Part shown: piece by piece, positions 1-13,015 of the stretch
Layout: each line of letters starts with the position of its first letter
Numbering within the stretch: position 1 is the stretch's first letter
Source: Setophaga petechia
Taxonomy: Eukaryota > Chordata > Aves > Passeriformes > Parulidae
NCBI GenBank assembly: GCA_024362935.1
Contig: JANCRA010000033.1
Location: 9,645,714 to 9,709,713 of the forward strand
Length of the DNA stretch: 64,000 nt
Reading direction: 5' to 3'
The notes under the pieces: model-generated
Told to the model about the DNA's origin: nothing
The model's database searches: none
What the model saw: the letters and a program-made list of their open reading frames with translations, nothing else
Position numbers and translations under genes: made by a program

Positions 1-2164
1 CATTCCAGAGTAGTCTATTTTTCTGTTCAGATTTTAAAAAAATTATATATATATATATATAAATATAAATATAAATATATAACTGTATTTTTAGCAAATT
101 TATAATAGGGCAATCAAGTCAGATTTCTTCTTTTTGTATTACAGAATAATATATTAGATGCTCTCTCCGTGTTCATTTACACAGCTGATCCCCCAACCTT
201 TTTGTTGTTATTTTCTTTTTTTTCTGATGAACACCTGCAACATTTCTCCTGGAAGTGCATCTGTGAAAGGTCATGGGGTTTGTCTGATGTTGTCACGTTT
301 TCGTATTTTCCTGTTTGTGGTACTTTAACCAGGGACTGGCTGTGGGAACTGAGATGTTCCTGCTGAGAAATGTGGCTCTGCCCTTGGTGGCAGAGGGACA
401 GGTCACCCAACACCCCTGGCTGCAGCTTCTCCAGATTTAGATTGATTAAGAGCAGAAAGAAGAGACAGGTTTTGAATCTAATTGTCCTAATAGTGACATG
501 ATGGAGTTGGGATAAACATCAAAATCTAGGCTCTTATTCAAGGCAGTGACCCGACAATGCTCAGGCACCTTCAGGGAAGTTTTTCCTGGATTAAAACAAA
601 AGTGTCCAGACTTTCATTTCCCTCTGGGTTTTGGAATTTTTATTTTCAGTCCCAGAGAAAATTGTGGAGGAATGAGAAACATAAACATTCAGAAAGGGAC
701 CAGATTTTGATTAATTATGGTAAAATCAGTCCATGTACCTGCTTATGTAATAATCTTCTTTGCTCCCTTGTAGCTGAACTCACAGCTGTATTCAGAGAAA
801 TTCAGTAAAAGTCCATGAGATGAATGTTCATCCGAAGCCATCTCATGGCCTGTTGAAGGTCAGCACGATGAAGAGCCCCAGAGCCACTCTGGCTCTGCAC
901 AGACATTTCCTTCTGATTCAGCCCAGCACTTGGGGCAGTGACCATGCCTTGCCAAAGGTGGAGTTTGCTTCCATTTCCTTTGGTTTGCTGTGAGATTTTC
1001 TTACATGTCCACTATAATAGCCAATAAACCTGAATGTAATTTGGAAAGGTGTGTGTTTCACACAGTATCCCTCAAATGAAGGAGCCAGTTTAGCATGTGA
1101 TTATCAGCAAGGCCTGCTCACAAATGAAGGTATTAAAGCTGAGTGGGATTTTTCTTTCTTAGGAAACATTTAATGCAATAGGCTGCCATGTCTATCATCA
1201 GTCATCACATGAATCCCTTCAAAAGGCGCCTTCCATGTCAGCAAGTTTGTTAGAGCATGGTCAACAAAACCACAGGAAGCTTCCAGTCAGACCAGTCCTG
1301 ACTGTGCCCTCCCACAGCAGGACAGGGACAGCCCAAGCTGCCCCCAGCCCCTGGAAGAAGAGATGTTTATTGTCCTGCATGCATCTCACACCCCATGCTG
1401 GTCACATTTAGGCTCCTGCACTGAAACTTGGTCTCAGCCAGGCAGAGGAAACCTTAGGAAAAGGGAAAGTCTGCATCCAGGATGTGGATCCCGTTCCTTG
1501 CTGGTGTTACCTAAGCCACATTAAGTGTCCTTTGACACCAATGGTTGGGTGCCACGAGTGTTCATATCTGTAAATACTACTCCAAATTTTGCTTTGCTTG
1601 ATTCTGGCTTCATTGCACAAGAAGTTTTCAGTCTTAGAGGCGTAGAAGAGAAAGCAAAACCTTCCTTCTTCCTTTTAGCTAGAGGTAATACTCTTGAAGC
1701 TCTGTAGGACTGAACAGGATTCACCTTTATTTTTAAAGGAGTCTTTGCAAGACTGCAGCAACACTACCTGCAAAAATTAATGATAAGGCTGAACTCCAGG
1801 CAAAGATCCCTGAAAATTAGAGCCTCATGAAAGCCAGGGAGCCAATTTTATATGAAATGCCAAATTCTTGCTGCTGTAAATTAAAGCCCATTGAGGCCAA
1901 TGGAGCTGTGCCCCCTTTAGATCAGTAAAGAATTTGGACCCATATCTCTAAAAGCTCATGGAAAATCAATAACCTTGTATGGCCTCAGGGCTGGAGGTGT
2001 CTGCCCACAGCACCTCCTTGGAAACCAGCGGGTGAGGGGTGAAAACAGAGGCAGTGAAATAAAAGGCAGCGAAAAAGGCTGGGAAGGGTGAACCCTCCAG
2101 AAAGGGGGGGCCTGACTGAGCTCCCCTGCAGGGCAGCTCGCTCTCTGTGGGTCCACAGGCAATG
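1..2164. other. Non-genic stretch, no gene recognised
   Basis: Both strands were read and no exon of a known family was recognised. The stretch opens with an AT-rich microsatellite (about 40-82, TA and AAATAT steps). The remainder is ordinary unique-looking sequence with only short chance open frames. It may be intergenic or the intron of a gene lying outside the window. Confidence 0.5.
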
Positions 2165-2640
2165 TCCCAGCTGGCAGGACCCAGAACAGGACCCAGAACA
2201 GGACCCCAGCCCCAGAACAGGACCCCAGCCCCACAGCAGGACCCCAGCCCCAGAACGGGACCCCAGCCCCAGAACAGGACCCCAGCCCCACAGCAGGACC
2301 CCAGCCCCAGAACGGGACCCCAGCCCCACAGCGGGACCCCAGCCCCAGAACGGGACCCCAGCCCCAGAACAGGACCCCAGCCCCAGAACAGGACCCCAGC
2401 CCCACAGCAGGACCCCAGCCCCAGAACGGGACCCCAGCCCCACAGCGGGACCCCAGCCCCAGAACGGGACCCCAGCCCCAGAACAGGACCCCAGCCCCAC
2501 AGCGGGACCCCAGCCCCAGAACGGGACCCCAGCCCCACAGCAGGACCCCAGCCCCAGAACGGGACCCCAGCCCCACAGCGGGACCCCAGCCCCAGAACGG
2601 GACCCCAGCCCCACAGCGGGACCCCAGCCCCAGAGCAGCC
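2165..2640. repeat. Minisatellite, 19-bp unit, about 24 copies
   Basis: Tandem array of a 19-bp unit of the form GACCCCAGCCCCAGAACGG, alternating with a variant in which AGAACGG is replaced by ACAGCAG. The unit length is not a multiple of 3, so all three frames stay open and give proline-rich frames on + and glycine-rich frames on -. These frames have no coding support. The variants alternate in an irregular higher-order pattern. Confidence 0.93.
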
Positions 2641-3236
2641 CTGTCTGCCTCAGCCCTGCTGAACTGGGGCACTGTGGGCAGGGGGGCCATGGCTCACTGT
2701 GAGTTGTGCACAACCTCTGGTCCTGTTGGGAATCTGCATTTAAGAACATTCATCTGTTCTCCTCTAGTCTGTATTTTTCATTTAGGAGCTCTGCCATTTA
2801 TGACTCTTCTACCTGTTATGTTTTACTGCCTCCACAGACTGTCTGCCACACATTGGCTCCCACAACCCCTGGGATTTATTTTGTTTATGTCAGTTTTGTT
2901 GGCTTGTGAAGAACATTTTTTCCCCCATTCTCTGGCTTTTTGGTGGTCAGTGTAGAAAGTCACTTTTGCATTGAACCATTCCCCACTGGAGTGTTTGGGG
3001 GGAGGGTGGGGGAGCAGCATCTGCATTTTACTTCGAATTTTGAAGCCATGATACCGTACTCAGAAAGGCCAGCCACAGCTACCAGCCAAACTGCTTTCCT
3101 ACTAGATTAGCATTGAAACAACACACCCCACCTCCTGCAGCACAGCCCTGCTCTCTTGTCAGGCCAGTGAAGCAGTTTGGGAGCAGCAGGAAGCCTTAGC
3201 TCATCAGCCGGGCAGGGGCTGCTCTGCTCGGCCCCA
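2641..3236. other. Short non-genic spacer
   Basis: Sequence between two minisatellites. It contains a G-rich run around 2997-3013 on the + strand. No exon or RNA gene was recognised. Confidence 0.5.
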
Positions 3237-3505
3237 TGCCCAGGGACAGCCAGGGACAGCCCGGGACAGCCAGGGACAGCCCGGGACAGCCCAGGGACAG
3301 CCCGGGACAGCCCGGGACCCTCCAGGGACAGTCCGGGACAGCCCAGGGACAGCCCGGAACAGCCCGGGACAGCCCAGGAACAGCCCGGGACAGCCCGGGA
3401 CAGCCCAGGACAGCCCAGGACCCTCCAGGGACAGTCCGGGACAGCCCAGGGACAGCCCGGGACAGCCCAGGGACAGCCCGGGACCCTCCAGGGACAGCCC
3501 CCGAG
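3237..3505. repeat. Minisatellite, ~10-11 bp unit (GGGACAGCCC type)
   Basis: Degenerate array of GGGACAGCCC and GGGACAGCCCA units, interrupted by GGGACCCTCCA variants at roughly regular intervals. It produces spurious open frames on both strands. Confidence 0.9.
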
Positions 3506-4450
3506 GGCAGCCGGGCTCCCATCCTCAATGTGGGACAGGAAAGCTGGGGAGTCCTTTAGAAAAATAAAGTGATGCTTAATGACAGATAAAAACTGGAAAA
3601 CATGTTTCCTGTGGCTCGGCTGGTCCATTTAGATCAAATTGCTTTTCTAGCTGGAAACCAAACGCATGACTGTGCCCCAGGAAGGGCAGCCTGGGGCCGG
3701 GTCTGCCTCGCCTTGCACAGAGTTGTTTTTTAACCCGTACAGGGGGAATCAGTGGGGAGCCCGGCTCAGAGCGGCTGAAGGGAGGGCAGTGCTCGTGCCC
3801 AGCAGATCCTGCATGTCCTGCACAATCTCTTCCTTGGGTTATATTGGAATTCGCTCCGTTGTATTGGTCCAATGCACCAGCAGATGTTTTCTTCCCTTTT
3901 AAGAAATGTTTAAATGCCCTGGCACTTTGGGGTGATTACAGCAACATTAGCCATATACTAGTGTACTTAGAGTCTTACATTTTTTGTAACTTTGATTTAG
4001 TCATTCTTTGTTGGAGTTTATTGACCTCTCCAGTTGTTTCTGTAAAACAGATTATTAAAAAAATCCGTGTCTTTATATGCATGTAATAGTATGAAACTGT
4101 GATCAATGTGTGACATTCAGAAACTGTTCTGTCTTGTAAAATATGTCCAAATGTCTAAGGGTTTTAAAGCAATGGTCCCTTACTACAGCCTACAGAAATA
4201 AATAAAAAGGAATGGAAAAACCTAAAGCCTTTATTGCTCTGTTTCATGGTCACATATACTGGCCAAAAATCTCATCCTCACCTCCTGCTGCAGCCCTCAT
4301 CCTCAGGCACCTGTTCTCTCTCTGTCAGAAATAACCTCACCAGCTCTTCCTTCCCACCTGAGTGGATTTTCCTTTGGTTGTTCATATTTAGGCTGAACTA
4401 GGAAGCTTTTTGGGTTTTTTGTTGGGCGCCATCCTCTAAAGCACCTACAA
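3506..4450. other. Non-genic stretch
   Basis: AT-richer unique sequence without a recognisable gene. An AATAAA-like stretch occurs near 4196-4206 on +, but no upstream exon was found to support a transcript end. Confidence 0.45.
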
Positions 4451-4454
4451 ACCC

Positions 4455-5165
4455 ACAGCACCTGTGAGCTGGGCACCCAGAGCAGGGTGTGTGTGACCTG
4501 GGCACCCAGAGCAGGGGGTGTGTGACCTGGGCACCCAGAGCAGGGGGTGTGTGACCTGGGCACCCAGAGCAGGGGGTGTGTGACCTGGGCACCCAGAGGA
4601 GGGTGTGTGTGACCTGAGCACCCAGAGCAGGGGGTGTGTGACCTGGGCACCCAGAGCAGGGTGTGTGTGACCTGGGCACCCAGAGCAGGGGGTGTGTGAC
4701 CTGGGCACCCAGAGCAGGGGGTGTGTGACCTGAGCACCCAGAGCAGGGTGTGTGTGACCTGGGCACCCAGAGCAGGGTGTGTGTGACCTGGGCACCCAGA
4801 GCAGGGTGTGTGTGACCTGGGCACCCAGAGCAGGGTGTGTGTGACCTGAGCACCCAGAGCAGGGTGTGTGTGAGCTGAGCACCCAGAGCAGGGTGTGTGT
4901 GAGCTGAGCACCCAGAGCAGGGGGTGTGTGACCTGGGCACCCAGAGCAGGGGGTGTGTGACCTGGGCACCCAGAGCAGGGGGTGTGTGAGCTGGGCACCC
5001 AGAGCAGGGGGTGTGTGACCTGGGCACCCAGAGCAGGGTGTGTGTGAGCTGAGCACCCAGAGCAGGGTGTGTGTGACCTGGGCACCCAGAGCAGGGTGTG
5101 TGTGACCTGGGCACCCAGAGCAGGGTGTGTGTGACCTGGGCACCCAGAGCAGGGTGTGTGCCTCA
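4455..5165. repeat. Minisatellite, 29-bp unit, about 24 copies
   Basis: Tandem array of a 29-bp unit made of TGTGTGTGACC followed by TGGGCACCCAGAGCAGGG. Point variants include GGTGTGTG for TGTGTGTG, GAGCTG for GACCTG, and GAGCACCC for GGGCACCC. Open frames of 238-386 codons on the minus strand are repeat artefacts: they show the same peptide in three registers. Confidence 0.95.
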
Positions 5166-8100
5166 CGGGGGCCAGGAGCCAGCCAGCCATGCCAGGGCAC
5201 AAACCAAACCCTGGGGGAGGGAGGGCAGCCTGGCCCAGGGAGCTCCCAGCCCGCAGGGAGAGGGGCCAGAAACGGGCACGGGACTGGGATGCTGCTAATT
5301 CTTGCTTCAATAGACACAGCAGAGCTTTTCCAGAGTTTCCCTTGGCATGCAGAGGGGCTGGAAGTGCAGCACAGCCCCAATGGGACGTTCCAGTCCCAGC
5401 TAACATCATCCTGAGGAGCCAAACCCAGAGAGGCTCTTTAGGCATTTCAGCACAGATGAACATGAGGAAAGGGTCATCATCTTCTCAGTACATTTTGATA
5501 ATTTCAGAAGAGAAAGTAATAATATAAATAATTTACAAGGTATTTATAAAATATGAATTAGAGTCTTCCATACAGCCTCTTTCTACTTACTTACCTTCCC
5601 TCCTACTTTCTGTAAGGAAATTGGGCTACTAAGAGATGCAGCATCATTATTATCCAGCAAGCAAGAGCATTTAGAGGTAACTTTGCCCCAGAGTATCATT
5701 TTCAGCCATCCAGGCACAAGCTGAGACTAATGGGTCACAGCAATGAGAGTTTGTGGTTTCTGGCTGGAAACACAAGTACTGAGCATTAACCTGAGTCCTG
5801 AAAAATAAAAGCAAATATGTGCAACGCTGCATCATTGAGTTTAATCCTTATATAATTAAACAACTAATCCACATTGCTAATAGAATTTTTTAGAATTTTA
5901 TCCTTTTATTTGTATCTATAGATCTACATATATTTATTTATATATCTGTTTTTAGATACTGATCTATAGATATATAAAAGATATATCCAAATCACTAGAA
6001 AATAGATTTAAATTTTAAAAAAACCACAATGTTTTACACTTTGCTATACCCAGTACCATTTTTCTAATGCCAACAGACATGGTCAGTAACAATTGAAGCT
6101 AAAATGAATAGGTCTATGTGCAAACCCAAAATTACATAATGTGAAGTGCTGTTTTCATGCCTTAATGATAATTGGTCTTAAAATTAACCACACAGTGATG
6201 CAGCTTTTAGCACTGTCCTCAACAGTGGAGAGGCAAGTGCTTGGGGACAGTGAGATGAAGATTGATCCAGGCATGAGAAAATGTAAATTAAGAGCCATGA
6301 GGCTTGAGTACAGCTATCGAATAAATATACAAAGTATTTCACCACTTTCCAAAGGTCTAATTGACCAGAACAATCCATGGCTCTCTCTGTTTGTTTTTCA
6401 CATCAGCTGTTTTGGTTTCCAGTAACATTTTCAGACAAACAAATACTTCTGAGGCATTTCAGTGTGGAGGAGAATGCCTGTGTGGAAAAGCAGACCACCA
6501 GCTGCTCCCCGGGGCATCCAGCAAAAAGGAACAGATGATTTCTTATTAATGTAAATGAGCTTGTTATCTGGGTTGCTTTCAGACTGAGTTCAGCAGTTCA
6601 GAGCCTCTATTCCAGGAAATACAGAATTTACGTAACAGAAATGGAGAGAAAGTGAAGGAAGGATCTTGTAAGTGCCTGTTTCCCAAGTAAATACATTTGC
6701 TATTCTGGTGTCAGGGTGGAAGGCTGGGATGGGATGTGCTGGGCCATACCCCGAGCTGCAGGAAGGTTTTACAGACACTGAGGTATTTAAAGAGGATGTG
6801 GGGCAGCAAGACCCCACACTGTGTGTATATTAATAGTTTTATTAATATATGCCTACATCAGGAAAAGTTTGTGCAACTGATACTCTCATAGGTTCCAGAA
6901 TAAACTCACCAAAGTGCATTTCTAGGACTTCTTTGTAGAGAACAAAAAGCTTTAAGGATGGGCAGTCCTTTCCACAGGGCTGCTTTGTGAGTTTCCAGGC
7001 TGCCTTGGAGGCCTGGGAGTGCCTGAGCTCTGCTGGTGTGTTTAGCCCTGGCCCTGAGCCCCCCTCAGAACACACAAACCTGGTTCATAAGAAAGATTTA
7101 TCAACATTAGTCAGTGATCTGAGACCTGGATGGTGTATCCAGCAAGGTAATTACGAGTGTAACACCAGGTAGAAATATAATTTAATGGAAAAAACAACAG
7201 TGAGAAAGAATGAGCAAAAATACATTAATCCTCCCAGATCTCGTGTTATTCAGGAATTTTTATTTCATTCTGTAGCCCATTTTTTAGGGAATCAAACCAG
7301 AAATCTCTCACTCTTTCTTGCCCAGTCCCTCTCCCTCCAAGACTGATGCCAAGGTGCTTGTGCCAGGAGGGGCTGGGGATGCTCCCAGGGGTATTCCCTG
7401 GGGAATGTCTGGGACATTCCCTGACTTACAAATCTCAGGCTTCTGTTTTAACTATTAAACGTTCTTCCAGGAGGGGGAAGCTAAAAAACCTTTGTTGGAA
7501 TACTGAGCCCACACACTGGACATGCTAAGCCCATCTTGCCTGTTGTATATCTCCCTCACTCACTCTCCCTTCAGAGAAGAATCTCCCAGAAGCTTTACCA
7601 AAGTTTTTTCATATCATTCTCTGCCTGGAACAAGAATTTTCTCCACCATGGGTGACAAAGCCTGGTGTCTCTCCTTCCCTGGCTGTTACTGAAGGTATAA
7701 GATCCATATCCCCAACACAAACCATGCTGGGACTTCTAATTGGGTTTTCCTCCCACTGTAACTCCCTCTGCCATCTGTTCCTCTTTCTCTCTCAGATGAC
7801 ACATCCCTCAGGCACTGAGCAGTGCCATGGCAAGCCACCCAGCCCTGGAGGCTCTGCCAGAGCAGCACCTTCCCTCTCCTGTGCCCCAGCTCAGCTCGGG
7901 GTGGGAGGTGGGACAGGAGGGGTCATGGGCTGTGGGTCTCTGCATTCCAGCCCCATTCCTGCCTGGGCTTTGCCTCCAGATTTGCCAGAGGGTTTCTTTG
8001 AAAAGGAGGCCGAAACCCCAGCGCCTCTGAAGTCCAGAGCAAACCTGGTTTTAAGCAGCAGCAGAGCTATTTAACCTCTGACACAACCAATTTTTCTGCT

Positions 8101-11100
8101 TAGTTGAAATTGCCATCCCCAGCGCTAACGAAGGGCTCTGGAGCCTCTCTGCTGAGATAATTGGCAGCCCCAGGCTTCACTAGGATCCAGGAACTGTTTT
8201 CCACTGCTTCATCTGAGGAGACAATAATCTGTTGGAAACATGGCAACTTCTTCTGGCCTCTTTCCAGACCTCCAGTCATGTTAGAGTTGAGCTACAGCAA
8301 ATGAAAATACATTAGAATTTTAAAATGGTACATAAGTGATTCTTGCTCATTGGGAAACTTGAAGCTAATGTTGTGTTGCCTGCAGCTCATACTAGTGTTT
8401 TCAGAAATAATTCATTAGCTGCAAAAATCTTCTCTTATTTCTTGGGAAATGAAACAAAAAATTAGCTGTTTTACTTTCCTTGTGGATTGCTTCCTTTCCA
8501 TCCCCTTCAGCACTCTCCAGGCTGCAGAGCTGAGACAGGAGGTCTTGGAGACCGTGGGGACACAGGTGAACCCTCAGCTGCCTTAAGCTGGTGCTCATTC
8601 TTTACTCGTGGTTTTCTGGGCAGGTTTCTCGGCCCCACCTGGCAGAGCAGGCCGTGTCAGAGGGGCTCACAGGGCTGGTGGGCTCAGAGCCTGGCAGCAC
8701 AGACACACGGGCAGCACTGAGCCAGGCCGGGGAGAGGCCCTGCTTGCACCCCGGGACGCTTACAGCTCCGTGTTCATGGGGTGAGGGAGACCCAGGAAGA
8801 TTTGCTCTCTCTGCACTTCAGTCCTTTCCATTTTGGTCCCAGAAGAAAAGCAATACATACAACTCAATGAGAGAGCACGAGAGCAGAGTTTTGCAGATTT
8901 TCTCTCAAAGGAAATACATGAGGTGTTGAAGTCAAGCTTCAATCAACCCCATCATGTCTAAGAAATACAAAACTAGATATATTGCAATCTCTGTAAGGCT
9001 CTGGACAACTGAGGCCTTTTGGAAAGTCGTGAGGAGCACCAAAAGCTCAGAACTAAGTGCAGCTGCCCTGCTGCCCCCTGCAGCCCTGGGAAGGCCCTGG
9101 TTCTGCACACAGGGCCCAGCTGGCAGGCACTGCTGTGGCCTGGCACAGGGAGGGTCCCTCTGGCTGCCCAGCTGTGCCACTCACACACACCTCAGCTTTG
9201 CTGGCAAATCTAAGGAATGCTCTTTTACCCGGCATGAGGAATTGAAACTTCGACATCTGAGCAAAACTTGAAGAAGGTGTGAGTGATTTTCTTGTTGTGT
9301 GGGAGAGCACTTGGCTGAGGTGCTCGAGCACAGCAGTCAGAGCTCTCGATGGGCTCTGCAGACAGCCCCCCTGGCACAGACAGAGCCCTCTGCTCCTCCT
9401 TGGGGTGCCCAGCCCCAGGGGCTCCTGCCTGGGCTGCCTGTGCCCCCTCCCCACACAGCACATGTGTCTGGTGGCATCTGGAAGGAAACTTATTTTTTCT
9501 CCTTAGTGGTTTGACACAGAAATTAGATTGGGTTCAATTGCTGGGACTTTACCACCTGTGCTAATGGCCAAAATTGCTTTCAAGGATAGACTGCAACGTT
9601 TGGAATTTGGAGAGAGGTTGCTATCCCTTTTAATTACATTTTCTGTCTCTAATGACACAATTATAAGTATTTCAATAGCTCCCAGTCATCAGCTTTCCAC
9701 TGTATGAGAGCACAGGAGAAAAAAGGCATCCTCACCACCCCTTTTCTTTCCTCTCCCACCCACTAAGTTCTTTGAACAATTCACAAGTGTGTCATGTATA
9801 CTCACCTCCATCCTGGCAGGGATCCTAGCAGCACTTAGGCTGCCCAGAACCACTCCTGGAGCCACTGCACTATCCCAGCTGCTGCAGCTGAGGACCAACC
9901 TCCCAATTCAGCGACCTTCACAGGGCAGCACACCCCACTCACTCCTGTTTCTCAGCTCAGGTCACCTGTGCTGACATCAAAGATCCCGTCCCTAGTGTGG
10001 AGAGGATGCTGCCTCAGAAGCAGGAGCTGCACAGGAGGTGCCTGCTGGACCTGCACCAGTCTGTCACCCCAGCACAGATCCTCTCACAAAGCTCAGGCAC
10101 TCCAGCGCTGGAAACCTTCCTGGAAAATGGACTGGAAGCTCAGGTTCCTGCTATGTGGTACCTAAGCACTGAAGGGCTGGTTCCTTCCAGCTAGAAATCC
10201 TTTCTGCCCTTGAAACCAGAGCCCTTTAATCTAAGCAGCATCAAATGTTGTTATTGTAAGATTGCATAGCTCTGCAGATAAATACTGCATTTAACATTCC
10301 CATGTAATGAAGTACAACACTCTGGTCAAGAATGGAAGTTTATTTAAGGCACTATAAAAATATTGCCATTAATCTAGGATGCCTGTACCCTACAGACCAG
10401 GATGCTGGAGAGCAGCCACTGTAATCAGGACTGATTTAAAGGCCTCCCCATGTGCAGCTGTCATGGGGCCACAGGGCATTTACACAAACAGCAATGACAC
10501 ACAGATAGATGTGCGTGTGCTGGGCATCCACAGCCCCAGGGACTGCAGCCAGCAGAGCACAGAGCAGAAAAAGCAGGAGGAAGGGGGAGAACTTGACCAA
10601 GATTAAGGTTGGGAGTAGGAACAAGCAGAGTCAGAAGCTCTCGGGATGCTCGCCCAGCCCTGTGCCCCTCTTGCCCCGCACACCTCAGGGGAGATGCACA
10701 TTCCTGTGGCTGCAAACATCACCCACAGCTGACATTTCTGCACTGAGATTCCTTCAGGAATCAAGAGACCAGGGAACAAAGAGCTTGGACTTCTGGAAAC
10801 AAGGAATGCCGAGCCAACTGGGAAATTTCAATTGATTTTGAAAGCAAAATAATTTCCTTTACATTTCTTTTTTGGTTTTTTCCTTACAGCTTCTAGAAAA
10901 TCAGTCTGAAAAGCTCTGCTAAGGGTCAGAGCTGTCAGCTGCAGCCCTGACACAAGCACAAACCATGTTAAACAGTTTCCACCATAAACCCCAAGCAGGG
11001 GGGCCCAGGTGTGCAAGCTGCCACCAACACCTGTCCTTGGGGAGGCTCCTCCAGGTGCCAGCAGGATCCAGGGTTTGCCTTTACCTGGTTAAACATGAAT

Positions 11101-12360
11101 CACTCTTGTCTGATTGCAGATGATCTTCCCAGTACTTTTCTGACTAAATCATGCTGTTTTGACACACTAGTTCAAGAGCTGTCACTTTAATTATAAGAAT
11201 GAGTGGTGGTGCAGAAAACCAGCAGTAGCAGCAACAACAACAAAAAAAATTACAAATCCCCAACTGCTAAAACCAGAGCTTTAATGAGATCAGGGGAGAG
11301 GCTGGAGGAGCTGCTCGCTGCACGTAGATCCAGGACAGGATGAGCATCCAGAGCATCTTCCTGAGGGGCCCTGCACAGGAATGGTGAGGGCTGACAGCTG
11401 GAAAGGTGAAACAGAGGAGAGCTGCAGTTTGTAAGAGGCCAGGAGCCAAACACGGCAGCAGAGTCCCAGCCTTGCCACCCTGCTGCAGCTGGCACTGCTT
11501 GCACTGCTCAGAGTGCTGAGCCTGATATCAAATTATTGACATTTTCAGATAAGGCCAGGTGGCAATAATGAACATTTGCTACTCAAACCTTTTGGGGAAC
11601 GAGTGTTCTTTAAAAAAAATAAAAAAAGAAGAAGACAGAGTCAGTGATCTTAATACTTAAAGACTCAAAATTAAGAATAATGGACAAAAAATATTTGGAA
11701 AGCTAGAGATAACAGAATAGTCTAAGTTATGGAGACGTATTGCTAACAGAATATGCTAAACTCACAGAAGGAACAGTTTATCACTAGAACAACACAGCTC
11801 TTTAAGAAAATTAAATTTTTTGTTGTTCTTTTTCTTTACCTTTGGCTCCATTTCTGGGCATATTTTATCTTTTGTTTCTAAATGTGCCAGGGCTCTTTCC
11901 TTATGGAAGAAAGCAGATCCTCATTCTTCAGATGAATGCAATCCCACATAGCAGGACACTCAGGGAGCTGATGGGTCTATGAAGACACCATGTAAAAAAT
12001 GGTCTTTAAACACCACCTGTTTCAAATGCAGAAGAAAACTGCTTAGTCCCAGGCTGGACATTACAGGTTAGGGTGAGGAAAAGCACAATTCCCCCATGGC
12101 CTCTCTCTTTCTCCATCCCATGTCACTGAAAGATTTCTCTACAAAAGAAAATCACATGGGTTCTTCAGCAGGCTGTAAAAGGATCTGGATTTTTTGCTTG
12201 ACTTTCCATCATTAAAAATTGAGATCCTCAGCTGGAGAGCAGGAGGAGGTGCAGGAACATCATTTGAGCCTGATTGTGCCTTAGCCTGGGTCCGCCCGGG
12301 TGCTGGGCGTTCTGCGCCGCTCGGTGCGGAGCCGGGCGGGCGCGGGGGAGCCGCGTGGGC
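5166..12360. other. 7-kb non-genic stretch
   Basis: No exon of a recognised family was found on either strand. There is a strongly AT-rich patch at about 5880-6010 with TATATA and TAGATA steps. Short open frames (60-140 codons) lack splice-consistent continuation or protein-family resemblance. This could be intergenic or intronic, and a fast-evolving lncRNA cannot be excluded. Confidence 0.45.
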
Positions 12361-13015
12361 ACCGCGGGCTCTGGGCACGGCGCGGGCTCTGGGCACGGCC
12401 CGGGCTCTGGGCACGGCCCCGGCTCTGGGCACGGCGCGGGCTCTGGGCACGGCCCCGGCTCTGGGCACGGCCCGGGCTCTGGGCACGGCCCCGGCTCTGG
12501 GCACGGCCCGGGCTCTGGGCACGGCCCGGGCTCTGGGCACGGCCCGGGCTCTGGGCACGGCGCGGGCTCTGCCTCGGCCCCGGCTCTGGGCACGGCCCGG
12601 GCTCTGGGCACGGCCCCGGCTCTGGGCACGGCCCCGGCTCTGGGCACCGCGGGCTCCGGGCACGGCCCGGGCTCCGGGCACGGCCCGGGCTCTGGGCACG
12701 GCCCCGGCTCTGGGCACGGCCCGGGCTCTGGGCACCGCGGGCTCTGGGCACGGCCCGGGCTCTGGGCACGGCCCGGGCTCTGGGCACGGCCCCGGCTCTG
12801 GGCACGGCGCGGGCTCCGGGCACGGCCCGGGCTCCGGGCACGGCCCGGACTCTGGGCACCGCGGGCTCTGGGCACGGCCCGGGCTCTGGGCACGGCCCGG
12901 GCTCTGGGCACGGCCCGGACTCTGGGCACCGCGGGCTCTGGGCACGGCCCGGGCTCTGGGCACGGCCCGGGCTCTGGGCACGGCCCCGGCTCCGGGCACG
13001 GCCCCGGCTCCGCCC
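12361..13015. repeat. CpG-rich minisatellite, 18-bp unit, about 36 copies
   Basis: Array of GGCTCTGGGCACGGCCCG units (18 bp) with CCCGG/GCGCG and CTCTGG/CTCCGG variants. Some boundaries read GGGCACCGCGGGCTC. Because 18 is divisible by 3, all frames stay open (319-413 codons on +, 276-293 on -) and translate as simple hexapeptide repeats. This is not convincing coding sequence. CpG density is very high compared with the flanks. Confidence 0.93.

Noticed and set aside
1956..2749. Overlapping 171-254 codon open frames on both strands (GWGPVLGLG... and PQPQNRTPAP...)
   Set aside because: They are three registers of a 19-bp non-coding tandem repeat. There is no unique flanking coding sequence or splice context.
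4455..5165. CRISPR-like regularly spaced repeats
   Set aside because: Repeats are directly contiguous with no unique spacers, and the genome is a vertebrate. Plain minisatellite.
4303..5463. 386-, 325- and 238-codon minus-strand frames with HTPCSGCPGHT repeats
   Set aside because: Produced by the 29-bp minisatellite. The same peptide appears in every frame, and the unique ends match no family.
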